From Serratia entomophila (lineage in GTDB: Bacteria; Pseudomonadota; Gammaproteobacteria; Enterobacterales; Enterobacteriaceae): a DNA stretch of 64,000 bases. This document shows positions 50,094-59,468 of this stretch, one piece after another. A program made the translations under genes and the position numbers. The stretch's first letter is position 1; each line of letters begins with the position of its first letter. Below the pieces are notes generated by a model. It was not told where the DNA came from. It was given only the letters and a program-made list of their open reading frames with translations, and did not search any database. The DNA lies in assembly GCF_021462285.1 (NCBI RefSeq), contig NZ_CP082787.1:496001-560000 (forward strand), read 5' to 3'.

Positions 50094-51221
50094 TCATTCG
50101 ACGCGGAAAGCCCCCTCGATCATCAGCTGCCGCTGCGGTGGCGAATAGGCGATCAGTGAATTTTTGCTGTTGGATTTCTCCAGCGCAATCGCCAGCTCAT
50201 CGGCGGTAATCGGCAGGTCGTCCTGCCAGAACGGCGCGATGGCGTTACGGGTAATAAAGTCAATGAGATAGCGCTCCGGGCTGTCGCGCTGCTCCGGGAA
50301 CAGGCGCGCGGCCAGCTCGGCCATCAGCGCGCGCTGCTGCGGCTGTTGGCTGTCTGCCAGCAGTTCAAGGAACGGCAGCAGCAGGCGGCCGCACACCTGG
50401 CCGTGGTGATAGTCGCGCAGCGCGCCGATCTCGCCGGCGATGCCGTGGATCACCCCCAGCCCGGCGGCGCTCAGCGTCAGCCCGCCCAGATAAGAAGCCT
50501 GCATGATCGCTTCGCGCGCCGCCTCACTGCGGTTGAGCGCCGGCCAGGCATTGAGGAAGTGGCGGATGCCGGTCAGCGACATTTCACGCGTCATGGCGCT
50601 GGCGGTCTTCGACAGATAGGCTTCAAACAGGTGGGTAAAGGCGTCGATGGCGCAGTAGGCCAACACCTGGTCCGGCGCACCCGTCAGCAGCTGCGGATCG
50701 AGAATGGCGGTGTGCGGCACAAAGTTGTTGTGGCGCAGCGAGGCCTTCACCTTGCTGACCTGGGTGTCGGTGATCACCGCGTTCTGCGTCACCTCGCTGC
50801 CGGTGCCTGCGGTGGTCGGGATGGCGATCAGCGGTAAGGTGGCGCCGCTGATGTTGCTGTCGCCGACCTTTTCCATGTAGCGCAGCGTCGGCAGCGGATG
50901 CTCCACCAACGCGGCGAATGCCTTGGCGGCGTCCAGCACGCTGCCGCCGCCGATGGCCACCACGCGCCGCACTTTGCCGCGCCAGCGCGCTACCCAGGCG
51001 TCCAGCTCCTGCGGCGAAGCCTCGTGGCTGACGATCTCCGTGCCTGCCAGCAGCGGCGTCAGCTCATCCGCCAGCTCCGCATATACCGCGCCGTTGAGGA
51101 ACGAGCGGCAGCTGAACAGCAGCGTCGGCTGCGGGTCGGCGAGCAGCAGCGGCATCAGCTGCCGGATGCTGCCGTGGCCGAACCAGGTTTGACGATTGGC
51201 GACTATCTGGCTGGTGGACAT
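50094..51221 (-). CDS. Iron-containing alcohol dehydrogenase
   Basis: 375 residues from the ATG at 51219-51221 (AAGGAG upstream). Group III Fe-ADH: VVAIGGGSVLDAAKAFA (NAD loop), IPTTAGTGSEVTQNAVI, and metal ligands in DAFTHLFEAYLSK, VIHGIAGEIG and YHHGQVCG. Oxidises an alcohol to an aldehyde. It diverges from the LuxR regulator and amine/aldehyde genes on its right, which suggests that it belongs to the same amino-alcohol pathway. Confidence 0.86.
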   Translation of the reverse strand: MSTSQIVANRQTWFGHGSIRQLMPLLLADPQPTLLFSCRSFLNGAVYAELADELTPLLAGTEIVSHEASPQELDAWVARWRGKVRRVVAIGGGSVLDAAKAFAALVEHPLPTLRYMEKVGDSNISGATLPLIAIPTTAGTGSEVTQNAVITDTQVSKVKASLRHNNFVPHTAILDPQLLTGAPDQVLAYCAIDAFTHLFEAYLSKTASAMTREMSLTGIRHFLNAWPALNRSEAAREAIMQASYLGGLTLSAAGLGVIHGIAGEIGALRDYHHGQVCGRLLLPFLELLADSQQPQQRALMAELAARLFPEQRDSPERYLIDFITRNAIAPFWQDDLPITADELAIALEKSNSKNSLIAYSPPQRQLMIEGAFRVE

Positions 51222-51489
51222 GGTTTCTCCTTGGCGGGTGGGGGCAAAACCACAGCATAAGCCAGCCCCGGTGAAGGAACCACCGCTTTTCGCGCCAGGC
51301 GACAATCATTAACACATTAATCATTTCGGGCTTCCCGCGGCGTCAAGTTGTGATTTGTTTAACATGTAAACAATCCCGCCCTTGCATTTCCCCCATACGA
51401 ATGCTTTTTATAGAGAGACAGGCCGCAGTCAGGCAAAGGCTATCCGAAATCAGTTGATTGTTAATTTGTTAATGATGGCGAGGGCGGGT

Positions 51490-52248
51490 ATGGACATTCA
51501 GGTAGAGCGGTTGTCAGCGGTTGTCGATGCGGTGGCCAGCCCGCGCTTCTATCCCAGCCTGTTGGCCTGGCTGGAAGGGTTCTTCGCCTTCGATAGCGCC
51601 ATTGTCTACGGTTTCGAACGCGGCCAGGCGCCGCGCTGCCTGATGAAAGCGGAGCGGGAAAACAGCGACGCGGTCAACCAACTCTACCAGCAGGGCGCTT
51701 ACCTGCAGGATCCGTTTTACCAGGCGCTGAACGGCGGCGGTTCGCATGAGGTGTGCACGCTGCGCCAGCTGGCGCCCTGCGGCTTTTACCACAGCGATTA
51801 TTACCACAACTTTTACCGCAAAACCGGCTGGCGCGATGAAGCCGGCGTTCTGCTGCAGCTCACGCCGCAGCGCGGGTTGGGGGTGTTCTTCGGCTCGGCG
51901 CACCGGGCGGTGGGGGTGCGTTATCCGCAACTGGCGGCTCTGCGCGGCGCGCTGACGCTGGTGAAAAGCGTGGCGCGTTTGCACGGCGAAGTGGTGGCCG
52001 CGCCGGCGCGGGCAGAGAGCCAGGATGAGGGCGGTGCGCAGGCGCGCTATTTGCTGACGCCGCGCGAGCGCGAAATCGTCGATCTGATCCTCGCCGGCCA
52101 CGGTTCGCAGCAGATTGCCGAGCGGCTGTTCATCAGCCTGGGCACGGTGAAAAATCACCGCAAACACATCTACAGCAAGCTGAATATCGCTTCGCAGGCC
52201 GAGCTGTTCAGCCTGCTGCTGTCCACCCCGCAGCGGCGCAGCGCCTGA
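51490..52248 (+). CDS. LuxR-family regulator of the amine/alcohol cluster
   Basis: 252 residues from the ATG at 51490 (GAGGGCGGG before it); an upstream ATG at 51382 gives a longer, less likely N-terminus. C-terminal LuxR helix-turn-helix (LTPREREIVDLILAGHGSQQ, then IAERLFISLGTVKNHRKHIY). The N-terminal ~170 residues are a sensor domain with FFAFDSAIVYGFERG and YHNFYRKTGWRDE. The same architecture as the MoaR-like protein at 56614-57261. No adjacent autoinducer synthase, so the ligand is probably a metabolite. Confidence 0.85.
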   Translation: MDIQVERLSAVVDAVASPRFYPSLLAWLEGFFAFDSAIVYGFERGQAPRCLMKAERENSDAVNQLYQQGAYLQDPFYQALNGGGSHEVCTLRQLAPCGFYHSDYYHNFYRKTGWRDEAGVLLQLTPQRGLGVFFGSAHRAVGVRYPQLAALRGALTLVKSVARLHGEVVAAPARAESQDEGGAQARYLLTPREREIVDLILAGHGSQQIAERLFISLGTVKNHRKHIYSKLNIASQAELFSLLLSTPQRRSA

Positions 52249-52348
52249 ATGTTAAGTTTTGGTATCAAATGTCCCCAAGGGGACATGGCGGCGGCGCTGG
52301 GCGCTCCTGATAATCCGATGTTATGGCTGAGGGTAACGGGAGTGTGCA

Positions 52349-53650
52349 GTGAATAACGAAATCGAATCTTTAACCTACTACGCGGCGACCAAAAAATACG
52401 ATCTGCGCTTCCCGACGCTGGAAGAGGATCTGGACGTTGACGTGGTGATCATCGGCGGCGGCTTTTCCGGCATCAACACCGCGCTGGAGCTGGCGGAGAA
52501 GGGCATTACCAACATCGCCATCCTGGAGGGCCGCCATCTGGGCTACGGCGGCACCGGCCGCAACGGCGGGCAGGTGATGGCCGGCATCGGCCACGATCTC
52601 GAGAAGATCAAGCGCCATGTCGGCCCGTCCGGGCTGGAAACCATCTTTAAAATCAGCAACCTTGGCGCCGGCATTATCCGCGAGCGCATCAAGAAGTACC
52701 GCATCGACGCCGACTTTTGCTTCGGCTACGGCTACCTCGGCAGCAATGCGCGCCAGGAGAAAACCCTGCGCGGCTGGCTGAAGGAGTTCAAGGCGGTATC
52801 GCCCGACGAAGAGATCGAGCTCTACACCGGCGCAGAGGTAAAACAGGTGGTGGGCTCCGACGCCTATACCTGCGCGCTGAAGCACATGGGCGGCGGGCAC
52901 GTGCATTCGCTCAATCTGTTGTTGGGTGAGGCCCAGGCGCTGAGCGGCTACGGCGTGAAAATCTTCGAAAACAGCAGCGTGCTGAACGTGGAATACGGTT
53001 CGCGCATCACCGTGCGCACCGCGATAGGCTCGGTGCGCGCCAACAAGATGCTGTGGGCGTGCAACGGTTTCCTCAACGGCATGGACCCTTATATTTACGG
53101 CAAAACCATCAACACCTATGCTTTCCAGCTGGCGACCGAGCCGCTGCCGGACGAATTGATCCGCCGGATCAGCCCGATCCGCGGCGCCTACAGCGATATC
53201 CGGCCGGTGATCGATTACTACCGGGTGACCAATGAAAACCGGCTGCTGTTCGGCAGCGCCACTCGTTTGATCGAGTATTTCCCGTCGGATCTCAAGGCCT
53301 GGAACCGCAACCTGATGCTGAAGGTGTTCCCCTATTTGCAGGACGTGAAGATCGATCTGGCCTGGGGCGGCCCGCTGTGCTGCAGCGCCAACTTGTTCCC
53401 GCAGATCGGTACGCTGCCGGACCACGACAACGTGTTCTACGTGCAGGGGTATTCCGGCTTCGGCGTGACGCCGAGCCATATCGTCTGCAAGGTGCTGGCG
53501 GAGGGCATGAGCGAAGGCTCCGATCGTTACGATCTGATGAGTTCGATCCCGCACGTCAATATCTTCGGCAAGGACAAGCTGCGCCGGGTGATGACCACCG
53601 CCGGCAAAGTTTGGCACCAGACATCCGGCTATTGGAAAGGCCGCCGTTAA
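52349..53650 (+). CDS. FAD-dependent amine oxidase (PuuB-like)
   Basis: 433 residues with a GTG start. N-terminal FAD motif VVIIGGGFSGINTALELAEK at about 30-50, GYGGTGRNGGQVMAG, GGGHVHSLNLLLGEAQALSG and the C-terminal QGYSGFGVTPSHIVCKVLAEG. Sequence course and length match gamma-glutamylputrescine oxidase PuuB. It oxidises an amine to an aldehyde and ammonia. Followed by a cupin and an aldehyde dehydrogenase, which would complete the step to the acid. Confidence 0.85.
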   Translation: MNNEIESLTYYAATKKYDLRFPTLEEDLDVDVVIIGGGFSGINTALELAEKGITNIAILEGRHLGYGGTGRNGGQVMAGIGHDLEKIKRHVGPSGLETIFKISNLGAGIIRERIKKYRIDADFCFGYGYLGSNARQEKTLRGWLKEFKAVSPDEEIELYTGAEVKQVVGSDAYTCALKHMGGGHVHSLNLLLGEAQALSGYGVKIFENSSVLNVEYGSRITVRTAIGSVRANKMLWACNGFLNGMDPYIYGKTINTYAFQLATEPLPDELIRRISPIRGAYSDIRPVIDYYRVTNENRLLFGSATRLIEYFPSDLKAWNRNLMLKVFPYLQDVKIDLAWGGPLCCSANLFPQIGTLPDHDNVFYVQGYSGFGVTPSHIVCKVLAEGMSEGSDRYDLMSSIPHVNIFGKDKLRRVMTTAGKVWHQTSGYWKGRR

Positions 53651-53668
53651 CCCTCAGAGGAGAGAAAC

Positions 53669-54034
53669 ATGCAACCCTTACTGCTCAAGCAACCGCTGCC
53701 GGAACTGCTGGAAATCGGCAGCGTCAGCAACCTGGGCGCCACGGTGATCGCCGGTACGCCGAACGTCGGCGTGGCCAGCATCTTTGGCGAACCGACCGAC
53801 AACCTGAACTGCGGTATTTTCAGCTGCACCCGCGGCACCTTCGTGATGGAGTATCCGTTCGCCGAGCACGCCACCGTGTGGGAAGGCAGCGCGACGCTGA
53901 CCGACGAACGCACCGGCAAATCGGTGCAGTATCGGGCCGGCGACTCCTGGTTTGTGGAGAAAGGCACCCCGGTGCGCTGGGAGATCACGTCGGATCGTTT
54001 TGTAAAACACTACCTCGCCATTGTGGCGGGGTGA
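53669..54034 (+). CDS. Small cupin protein (DUF861/EutQ-like)
   Basis: 121 residues: single cupin barrel with YPFAEHATVWEGSATLTDER (motif 1 with His) and YRAGDSWFVEKGTPVRWEI (motif 2). Such cupins accompany amine and ethanolamine pathways, but their chemistry is often unknown. Lies 18 bp after the oxidase and 30 bp before the aldehyde dehydrogenase. Confidence 0.8.
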   Translation: MQPLLLKQPLPELLEIGSVSNLGATVIAGTPNVGVASIFGEPTDNLNCGIFSCTRGTFVMEYPFAEHATVWEGSATLTDERTGKSVQYRAGDSWFVEKGTPVRWEITSDRFVKHYLAIVAG

Positions 54035-54064
54035 TCTTTCACCGCTTGATACGAGGGCACGCAA

Positions 54065-55558
54065 ATGGGCGATATTACGCTGTTGCCGCAGGTGACGGCA
54101 TTTCTCGGCCGCCGTCACGGCCACTATATTCAGGGCCAGGCGCAGCCCGGCCAGGGCGCAGAAAGCTTTGCGGTGATCAATCCGGGCACCGGGCAGGCCA
54201 TCGCGCAGGTCAACGAGGGCGGGCAGGCCGAGGTAGACGCGGCGATGCAGGCGGCGCGGGCGGCCTTTGAGGGCGCCTGGGCCCGGGTGTCGCCGATGGA
54301 GCGCGGCAACTGCCTGACGCGGCTGGCGGATCTGCTGCAGGCCAACCGTGAAGAGCTGGCGCAGTTGGAAAGCCTGTGCTCCGGCAAAACCATTCAGCTG
54401 GCGCGCGGCCTGGAGATCGACATGGCCGCGCAGTTTCTGCGTTATTTCGCCGGCTGGTCGAGCAAGATCAGCGGCGAAACCCTCAACGTTTCTCTGCCGT
54501 CGTTCAACGGCGAACAGTACACCGCTTTCACCCGGCGCGAACCGCTGGGGGTGGTGGTAGGCATCATCCCGTGGAACTTCTCGATCATGATCGCCATCTG
54601 GAAGCTGGCGGCGGCGCTGACCTGCGGCTGCACGGTGGTGCTGAAGCCGAGCGAATACACGCCGCTGACCATGCTGCGGGTGGCCGAGCTGGCGAAGGAG
54701 GCGGGCATTCCCGACGGCGCCATCAACGTGGTGAACGGCTCCGGCGCGCGCCTTGGTCCGGCGCTGATCGCGCATCCGCACTGCGCCAAGGTCACCTTTA
54801 CCGGCTCGGTGCCGACCGGCATTGCGGTCGGCAAGGCGGCGATGGAGCAGGGCATCATCCGCGCCACGCTGGAGCTGGGCGGCAAGAACGGCGCGGCCTT
54901 CCTGGCGGACGTCTCGGTGGAGAAAATGGTCGACGGCATCATCGAGGCCGGTTACCTCAATCAGGGGCAGATTTGCGCCGCGGCCGAGCGTTTTTACCTG
55001 CCGAAAAGCCATATCGATGCGGTGCTGGAATTGCTGGCCCAGCGGCTGGGGGCAATGAAGGTCGGCTCTTCGCTGGATGAAAGCACCGAGGTCGGCCCGC
55101 TGGCCAACGAGGCGCACTACCGCAAGGTGCTGAGCCTGTTCGATCGCGCGCGCGCCGACGGCAGCCAGATTGTCTGCGGCGGCCATGCGCTGGCCGGCCC
55201 GGGGTTCTTCGTGGCGCCGACCGCCATCCGCGCCAACGGACCGAACGACGTGCTGATGCGCGAGGAGACCTTCGGCCCGGTGGGCACCTTCCTGGCCTAC
55301 GAAGACGAAGAGCAGATGATCGCCATGATGAACGATTCGCCCTACGGGCTGGCGGCCAGCCTGTGGACCAACGACCTCAGCAAGGCGATGCGCATGATCC
55401 CGCGCATCCAGGCCGGGACGGTGTGGGTCAACATGCATACCTTCCTCGATCCGGCGTTGCCGTTCGGCGGGGTGAAGTCGTCCGGCATCGGCCGTGAGTT
55501 CGGCAGCGCCTTTATCGAGCATTACACCGAGCTGAAATCGGTGATGGTGCGTTACTGA
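54065..55558 (+). CDS. NAD(P)-dependent aldehyde dehydrogenase (PuuC/phenylacetaldehyde type)
   Basis: 497 residues with the complete ALDH set: GIIPWNFSIMIAIWKLAAAL, KPSEYTPLT, TFTGSVPTGIAVGKAA, catalytic Glu in LELGGKNGA and catalytic Cys in GQICAAAERFY. C-terminal GGVKSSGIGREFG. Oxidises the aldehyde formed by the upstream amine oxidase or by the divergent Fe-alcohol dehydrogenase. Operon end; a strong terminator follows. Confidence 0.92.
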   Translation: MGDITLLPQVTAFLGRRHGHYIQGQAQPGQGAESFAVINPGTGQAIAQVNEGGQAEVDAAMQAARAAFEGAWARVSPMERGNCLTRLADLLQANREELAQLESLCSGKTIQLARGLEIDMAAQFLRYFAGWSSKISGETLNVSLPSFNGEQYTAFTRREPLGVVVGIIPWNFSIMIAIWKLAAALTCGCTVVLKPSEYTPLTMLRVAELAKEAGIPDGAINVVNGSGARLGPALIAHPHCAKVTFTGSVPTGIAVGKAAMEQGIIRATLELGGKNGAAFLADVSVEKMVDGIIEAGYLNQGQICAAAERFYLPKSHIDAVLELLAQRLGAMKVGSSLDESTEVGPLANEAHYRKVLSLFDRARADGSQIVCGGHALAGPGFFVAPTAIRANGPNDVLMREETFGPVGTFLAYEDEEQMIAMMNDSPYGLAASLWTNDLSKAMRMIPRIQAGTVWVNMHTFLDPALPFGGVKSSGIGREFGSAFIEHYTELKSVMVRY

Positions 55559-55566
55559 CGGCCCTG

Positions 55567-55592
55567 GCCTCTCTCCCGCCCGGGGGAGAGGC
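55567..55592. terminator. Bidirectional terminator between aldehyde dehydrogenase and hydrolase genes
   Basis: GCCTCTCTCCC-GCCC-GGGGGAGAGGC with one mismatch, followed by GTTTTG. It lies between two convergent genes. Confidence 0.85.
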
Positions 55593-55600
55593 GTTTTGCG

Positions 55601-56407
55601 TTATCCCAGCGCCCGCGCGATAAAATCGGTGATCCGCTTCAGGATCTGATCCCTGTTGATCTCGTTAAAGCTTTCATGACGCCCGCCGGGGTTGATCATG
55701 CGTTCCAAATCGCTGCCTTTCAGAATATCGATGGCGGTTTGCGTTTCGGCCGGCAGCACCAGGCGATCGTCGTCGCCGTGGATCCACAGGGTGGGCAGGG
55801 CGCCGAAGCCCGGGCCGGCGTTGATGTTGGCCAGCATCTGCTGCATGGCGCGCAATGTGGGGCGTTTGAACGGCCCGTGCCACACCAGCGGATCGGCCTG
55901 ATAGGCGGCGCCGACCGCCGGATCGCGCGACAGGGTGGCGATATCCAGCGGCGTATCGGGGATCTCCGCCAGCGCAAGCAGATCGGAGATCTGTGTTTTT
56001 CTGCCGATCAGCGGGCCGGAGAGCACCAGTGCGCGCACGCCGTCGCCGTAGCGCTGCACGTAGCGGGTGGCGATCATGCCGCCCATCGAGTGGCCAATCA
56101 CCACCAGCGGCAGATCGGGATGTTCTTGCCGAACATGGCTCACTATGCGCTCCACGTCGTCGACCACCGCGTCGTAGTCTTCAATCAATACGCGTTCGCC
56201 CTGCGACAGCCCGTGGCCGAGATGGTCGGGGCCGAACACCCGCGCGCCCTGCGCCTGCAGCGTGCGCGCCACATACTGATAACGACCGAGATGCTCGCCG
56301 TAGCCGTGCACCAGCAGCGCCAGATAGCCAGGGCGGTCATTGCCCCAGTCGTGCAGCGCAATATCGCCATGGCCGCCTTTGATAAAGCTGACTTTCTGTT
56401 CGTACAT
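55601..56407 (-). CDS. Alpha/beta hydrolase (monoacylglycerol-lipase-like)
   Basis: 268 residues from the ATG at 56405-56407; an earlier in-frame ATG at 56443 has no ribosome site, and the chosen one has only a weak one. HGYGEHLGRYQYVA (oxyanion region), VVIGHSMGGMIATRY (nucleophilic Ser), a later Asp in WIHGDDDRLV and His in GGRHESFNE complete the triad. This matches lysophospholipase/monoglyceride lipase proteins. Single gene, no clear partners. Confidence 0.82.
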   Translation of the reverse strand: MYEQKVSFIKGGHGDIALHDWGNDRPGYLALLVHGYGEHLGRYQYVARTLQAQGARVFGPDHLGHGLSQGERVLIEDYDAVVDDVERIVSHVRQEHPDLPLVVIGHSMGGMIATRYVQRYGDGVRALVLSGPLIGRKTQISDLLALAEIPDTPLDIATLSRDPAVGAAYQADPLVWHGPFKRPTLRAMQQMLANINAGPGFGALPTLWIHGDDDRLVLPAETQTAIDILKGSDLERMINPGGRHESFNEINRDQILKRITDFIARALG

Positions 56408-56613
56408 ATTATTTTTCTCATGCGAGGGGGCATCGGAAGTCATATTCAGCGTAGCGGTGACGGGGCAGGTTGTCAGGGGCGCTTGATGCGGCGACAGCGT
56501 CAGCCGGTTAATGCGGCCAATCCACCACCAGGCCGACAGCCGGAGGCCGCGCCATAAATGGCGAATTGGACTACAGGGTAAGTTCCTCCGCCATAAGCCG
56601 GGCGGTGAGGGTT

Positions 56614-57261
56614 TCAGCCGTGGGCGATAAAACCGCTGGAAACCAGCTCGGTGCGGTTCACCACCTCGGTCTTGGCGAAGATATTGCGCATGTGGGTTTT
56701 CACCGTCGACAGGGAAATGCCCAGCTTGAGCGCGATGCGTTTGTTGCTGGCGCCTTCGCGCACCATATTGACGATTTCCTGCTCTTTGGCGGTCAGCAGC
56801 TGCGCTTCGCCCCCGGGCAGCAGATCGCGCGTCGCCAGTTCGATCAGCGGCAGCACCGCCCGCAGGCGGCCGCGCTCCACCTCGGTAAACGGCGTATCGC
56901 GGATCAGCGACACCCCGGCGATAATGCGTTTGCGCTGGCGGATGAAAATCTCGGTAATGTCGCGCATGTCATTTGGCAACATAAAGTCATGATAGTAATG
57001 ACGATTGTCGGCGATCATCGCCGAACTCATGGCGACCATGGTGGTGTCTTGCCGGTGGAAGTTGGCCGGTTTCATCGGATCCAATTGCTGGAAGTGGTTC
57101 AAATACTGGTGATGGGTTTGGTCGGAGATGCCGTGCAAAATATAGTGATCGGGCCGCAGGTCCGGATCGACCAGATAAAACACCCCGGCGGACACTGGGA
57201 TCAGATGCGCAATGGTCGCCAGACAGCTGTTGATAAAGGCATCGGAAGCTGTGGTGTGCAT
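56614..57261 (-). CDS. moaR: LuxR-type regulator, MoaR-like (monoamine regulon)
   Basis: 215 residues from the ATG at 57259-57261 (GGAGG upstream). C-terminal helix-turn-helix: LTAKEQEIVNMVREGASNKR, then LGISLSTVKTHMRNIFAK. N-terminal sensor domain of about 140 residues. Klebsiella MoaR is a LuxR-type activator (about 220 residues) of the monoamine regulon, which includes arylsulfatase and moaEF. The gene lies next to atsA and the window also contains moaF, so MoaR is the best reading, though the name rests on context and not on a computed alignment. Confidence 0.72.
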   Translation of the reverse strand: MHTTASDAFINSCLATIAHLIPVSAGVFYLVDPDLRPDHYILHGISDQTHHQYLNHFQQLDPMKPANFHRQDTTMVAMSSAMIADNRHYYHDFMLPNDMRDITEIFIRQRKRIIAGVSLIRDTPFTEVERGRLRAVLPLIELATRDLLPGGEAQLLTAKEQEIVNMVREGASNKRIALKLGISLSTVKTHMRNIFAKTEVVNRTELVSSGFIAHG

Positions 57262-57749
57262 GATTACTTTCCTCCCTTTATCATTCAATCTGAGAGTATT
57301 TGTGGTCAATATATGAACGATACAAGCATAGTTGCAGCAAATCGGCAACACAATAAAAACATATTAACAACGTGAGCCCGATTGCAATAAAATACATAAA
57401 TAACAAGATGACAGCTGGCCTTATATCGGCATAACACCCTGGCCTATTGTCAGTTTCATTAATACATTAATGAAATTTTGTGCCTTTTTGTGCCCTTTTC
57501 CCACTGAATTTACAGCGGTTTCCTATTATTAACCCATTGCGGTAGCGCCAGCGTTCGGCGTGCTGCATTCCACCGTTACCGTTCCGGCTCCTCGTTCTTA
57601 AGAACGATAGCCAGGCTTTTCCGTTGCTTCCTAGACTGCAAATGAAGATAACGGCAGCCGGCGGCAAAAGGGTAAGACGAAAAAACTATGACCTTTCTCG
57701 GTTTGAGGGGTTCGGTTGTTCAACCCGCATGGCAATTGCAGGGAACGAG
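57262..57749. promoter_or_regulatory. Intergenic region between moaR-like gene and atsA
   Basis: 488 bp without a supported gene. The first 150 bp (AT-rich) carry the promoter of the leftward regulator. The right part contains the palindrome at 57593-57606 and a -10 like hexamer (TAGACT, 57632-57637). An atsA frame extends upstream to 57624 but without ribosome signals. Confidence 0.55.
57593..57606 (+). promoter_or_regulatory. Palindromic activator site upstream of atsA (candidate MoaR box)
   Basis: CGTTCTTAAGAACG is a perfect 14-bp palindrome, followed by ATAGCCAGGCTTTTCC and, 25 bp after the palindrome, TAGACT. The same arrangement with CGTCCTTAAGGACG occurs before the transporter gene at 60658-60671. 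Confidence 0.75.
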
Positions 57750-59468
57750 ATGATGATGAAGAAGAAAACGCTGGCGGTGGCGCTGGGCGGTGCACTGGGC
57801 GGCATGGCGCACGCGGCGGACGCCGAGCGGCCCAACGTGCTGATTATTTTGGTCGACGACATGGGGTATTCCGACATCAGCCCGTTCGGCGGCGAGATCC
57901 CCACCCCTAACCTGCAGGCGCTGGCCGAACAGGGCGTGCGCATGAGCCAGTATTACACCTCGCCGATGTCCGCACCGGCGCGTTCGATGCTGATGACCGG
58001 CAACACCAATCAGCAGGCCGGCATGGGCGGCATGTGGTGGTATGAAAGCACTGCGGCGCAGCCGGGGTACGAGATGCGCCTGACCGACCGGGTGACCACC
58101 CTGCCCGAACGTTTCCGCGATGCCGGCTACGCCACCATGATGGCGGGCAAATGGCATCTGGGGTATGTCGATGGCGCCAAGCCGACCGACCGCGGCTTTG
58201 AGCGCGCGTTCGCCTTTATGGGCGGAGGCACCAGCCATTTCGACGATGCCAAGCCGCTGGGCACCGTCGAAGCCTTCCATACTTTTTACACCCTGAACGG
58301 CAAGCGCGTCTCGCTGCCGCAGGATTTCTATTCCAGCAAGGCCTACGCCACCCAGCTGGAGCAGTGGATCCGCGATACGCCGCAGGATAAGCCGATCTTC
58401 GCTTACCTGGCCTTTACCGCGCCGCACGATCCGCTGCAGGCGCCGGACGACTGGATCGCCAGGTTCGACGGCAAATATGACGCCGGTTACCAGCAGGCCT
58501 ATCAGCAACGCATTCAGCGGCTGAAGGCGTTGGGGATCATTTCCGACCATACGCCGATGCCGACGCTGACGCTGGATAAGGAATGGCGGGCGATGACGCC
58601 GGAGCAGCAGAAATACGCGGCGAAAACCATGCAGGTGTATGCGGCGATGATCGCCTATATGGACGATCAGGTCGGCGAGGTGTTGAAGACGCTGAAACAG
58701 ACCGGGCGCGACAAGAACACGGTGGTGATTTTCGCCACCGACAACGGCGCCAATCCGGCCAGCGGTTTTTACTACGGCTCGGACCCGGCGTACTGGCGGC
58801 AGTTCGACAACAGCTACGCCAATATCGGCCGCAAGGGCTCCTTTATCTCTTACGGCCCGCACTGGGCTAACGTCAGCGATGCGCCTTACGCCAACTACCA
58901 TAAAACCACCAGCGCGCAGGGCGGCATCAATACCGATTTCATCATCTCGGCACCGCAGCTGAAGGGGCGTGGCGGCATCGATAAAACGCCGATGGCGGTG
59001 TATGACATCGCGCCGACGCTGTACGAGTACGCCGGTATCGATGCCGGTAAGCCGTTGAAGGGCAAACCGACGTTGCCGATGGTGGGGGTCAGCTTCAAGC
59101 GTTATTTCAGCGGCGATGCCGACAGCGTGCCGCGCTCGACCTACGGCGTGGAGCTGCATAATCAGGCGGCCTATGTGGACGGCATCTGGAAGCTGCGCCG
59201 GCTGGTGAAAGCCGGACCGACGGCGCAGATGGCCCCCTGGGGGCTGTTCAACCTGCAGGACGATCCGCTCGAGACGCGCGACCTGGCCGCCGCCCACCCC
59301 GAGCGGGTTAAGCGGTTGAGCGAGGCGTATCGGCAGTACGCCGACAAAGGCATGGTGATCGAAGCCAAGGGCGCCAAGATCGATTACCGCGGGGTGGACG
59401 CTAAAACCGGCGGCTACATTGGCCTCGATCCCGTCACCCATAAGCCCTTGCCGCAGGCGGCGGAATGA
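57750..59468 (+). CDS. atsA: Arylsulfatase, serine-type
   Basis: 572 residues; three consecutive ATG codons at 57750-57758 leave the exact start open, and the first is used. Signal peptide of about 22 residues ([15 protein letters not shown]). The catalytic motif [11 protein letters not shown] has Ser74, which is oxidised to formylglycine by the maturase encoded next; the Klebsiella enzyme uses Ser72. Further active-site parts: [14 protein letters not shown] with the metal Asp pair, [10 protein letters not shown] (Lys/His) and FATDNGANP. Exported to the periplasm, hydrolyses aryl sulfate esters to supply sulfate. Stop overlaps atsB by 4 bp. Confidence 0.94.
   Translation: MMMKKKTLAVALGGALGGMAHAADAERPNVLIILVDDMGYSDISPFGGEIPTPNLQALAEQGVRMSQYYTSPMSAPARSMLMTGNTNQQAGMGGMWWYESTAAQPGYEMRLTDRVTTLPERFRDAGYATMMAGKWHLGYVDGAKPTDRGFERAFAFMGGGTSHFDDAKPLGTVEAFHTFYTLNGKRVSLPQDFYSSKAYATQLEQWIRDTPQDKPIFAYLAFTAPHDPLQAPDDWIARFDGKYDAGYQQAYQQRIQRLKALGIISDHTPMPTLTLDKEWRAMTPEQQKYAAKTMQVYAAMIAYMDDQVGEVLKTLKQTGRDKNTVVIFATDNGANPASGFYYGSDPAYWRQFDNSYANIGRKGSFISYGPHWANVSDAPYANYHKTTSAQGGINTDFIISAPQLKGRGGIDKTPMAVYDIAPTLYEYAGIDAGKPLKGKPTLPMVGVSFKRYFSGDADSVPRSTYGVELHNQAAYVDGIWKLRRLVKAGPTAQMAPWGLFNLQDDPLETRDLAAAHPERVKRLSEAYRQYADKGMVIEAKGAKIDYRGVDAKTGGYIGLDPVTHKPLPQAAE

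Noticed and set aside
53678..55522. A 614-codon antisense frame over the cupin and aldehyde dehydrogenase genes
   Set aside because: Same cause; real proteins with complete catalytic motifs lie on the other strand.
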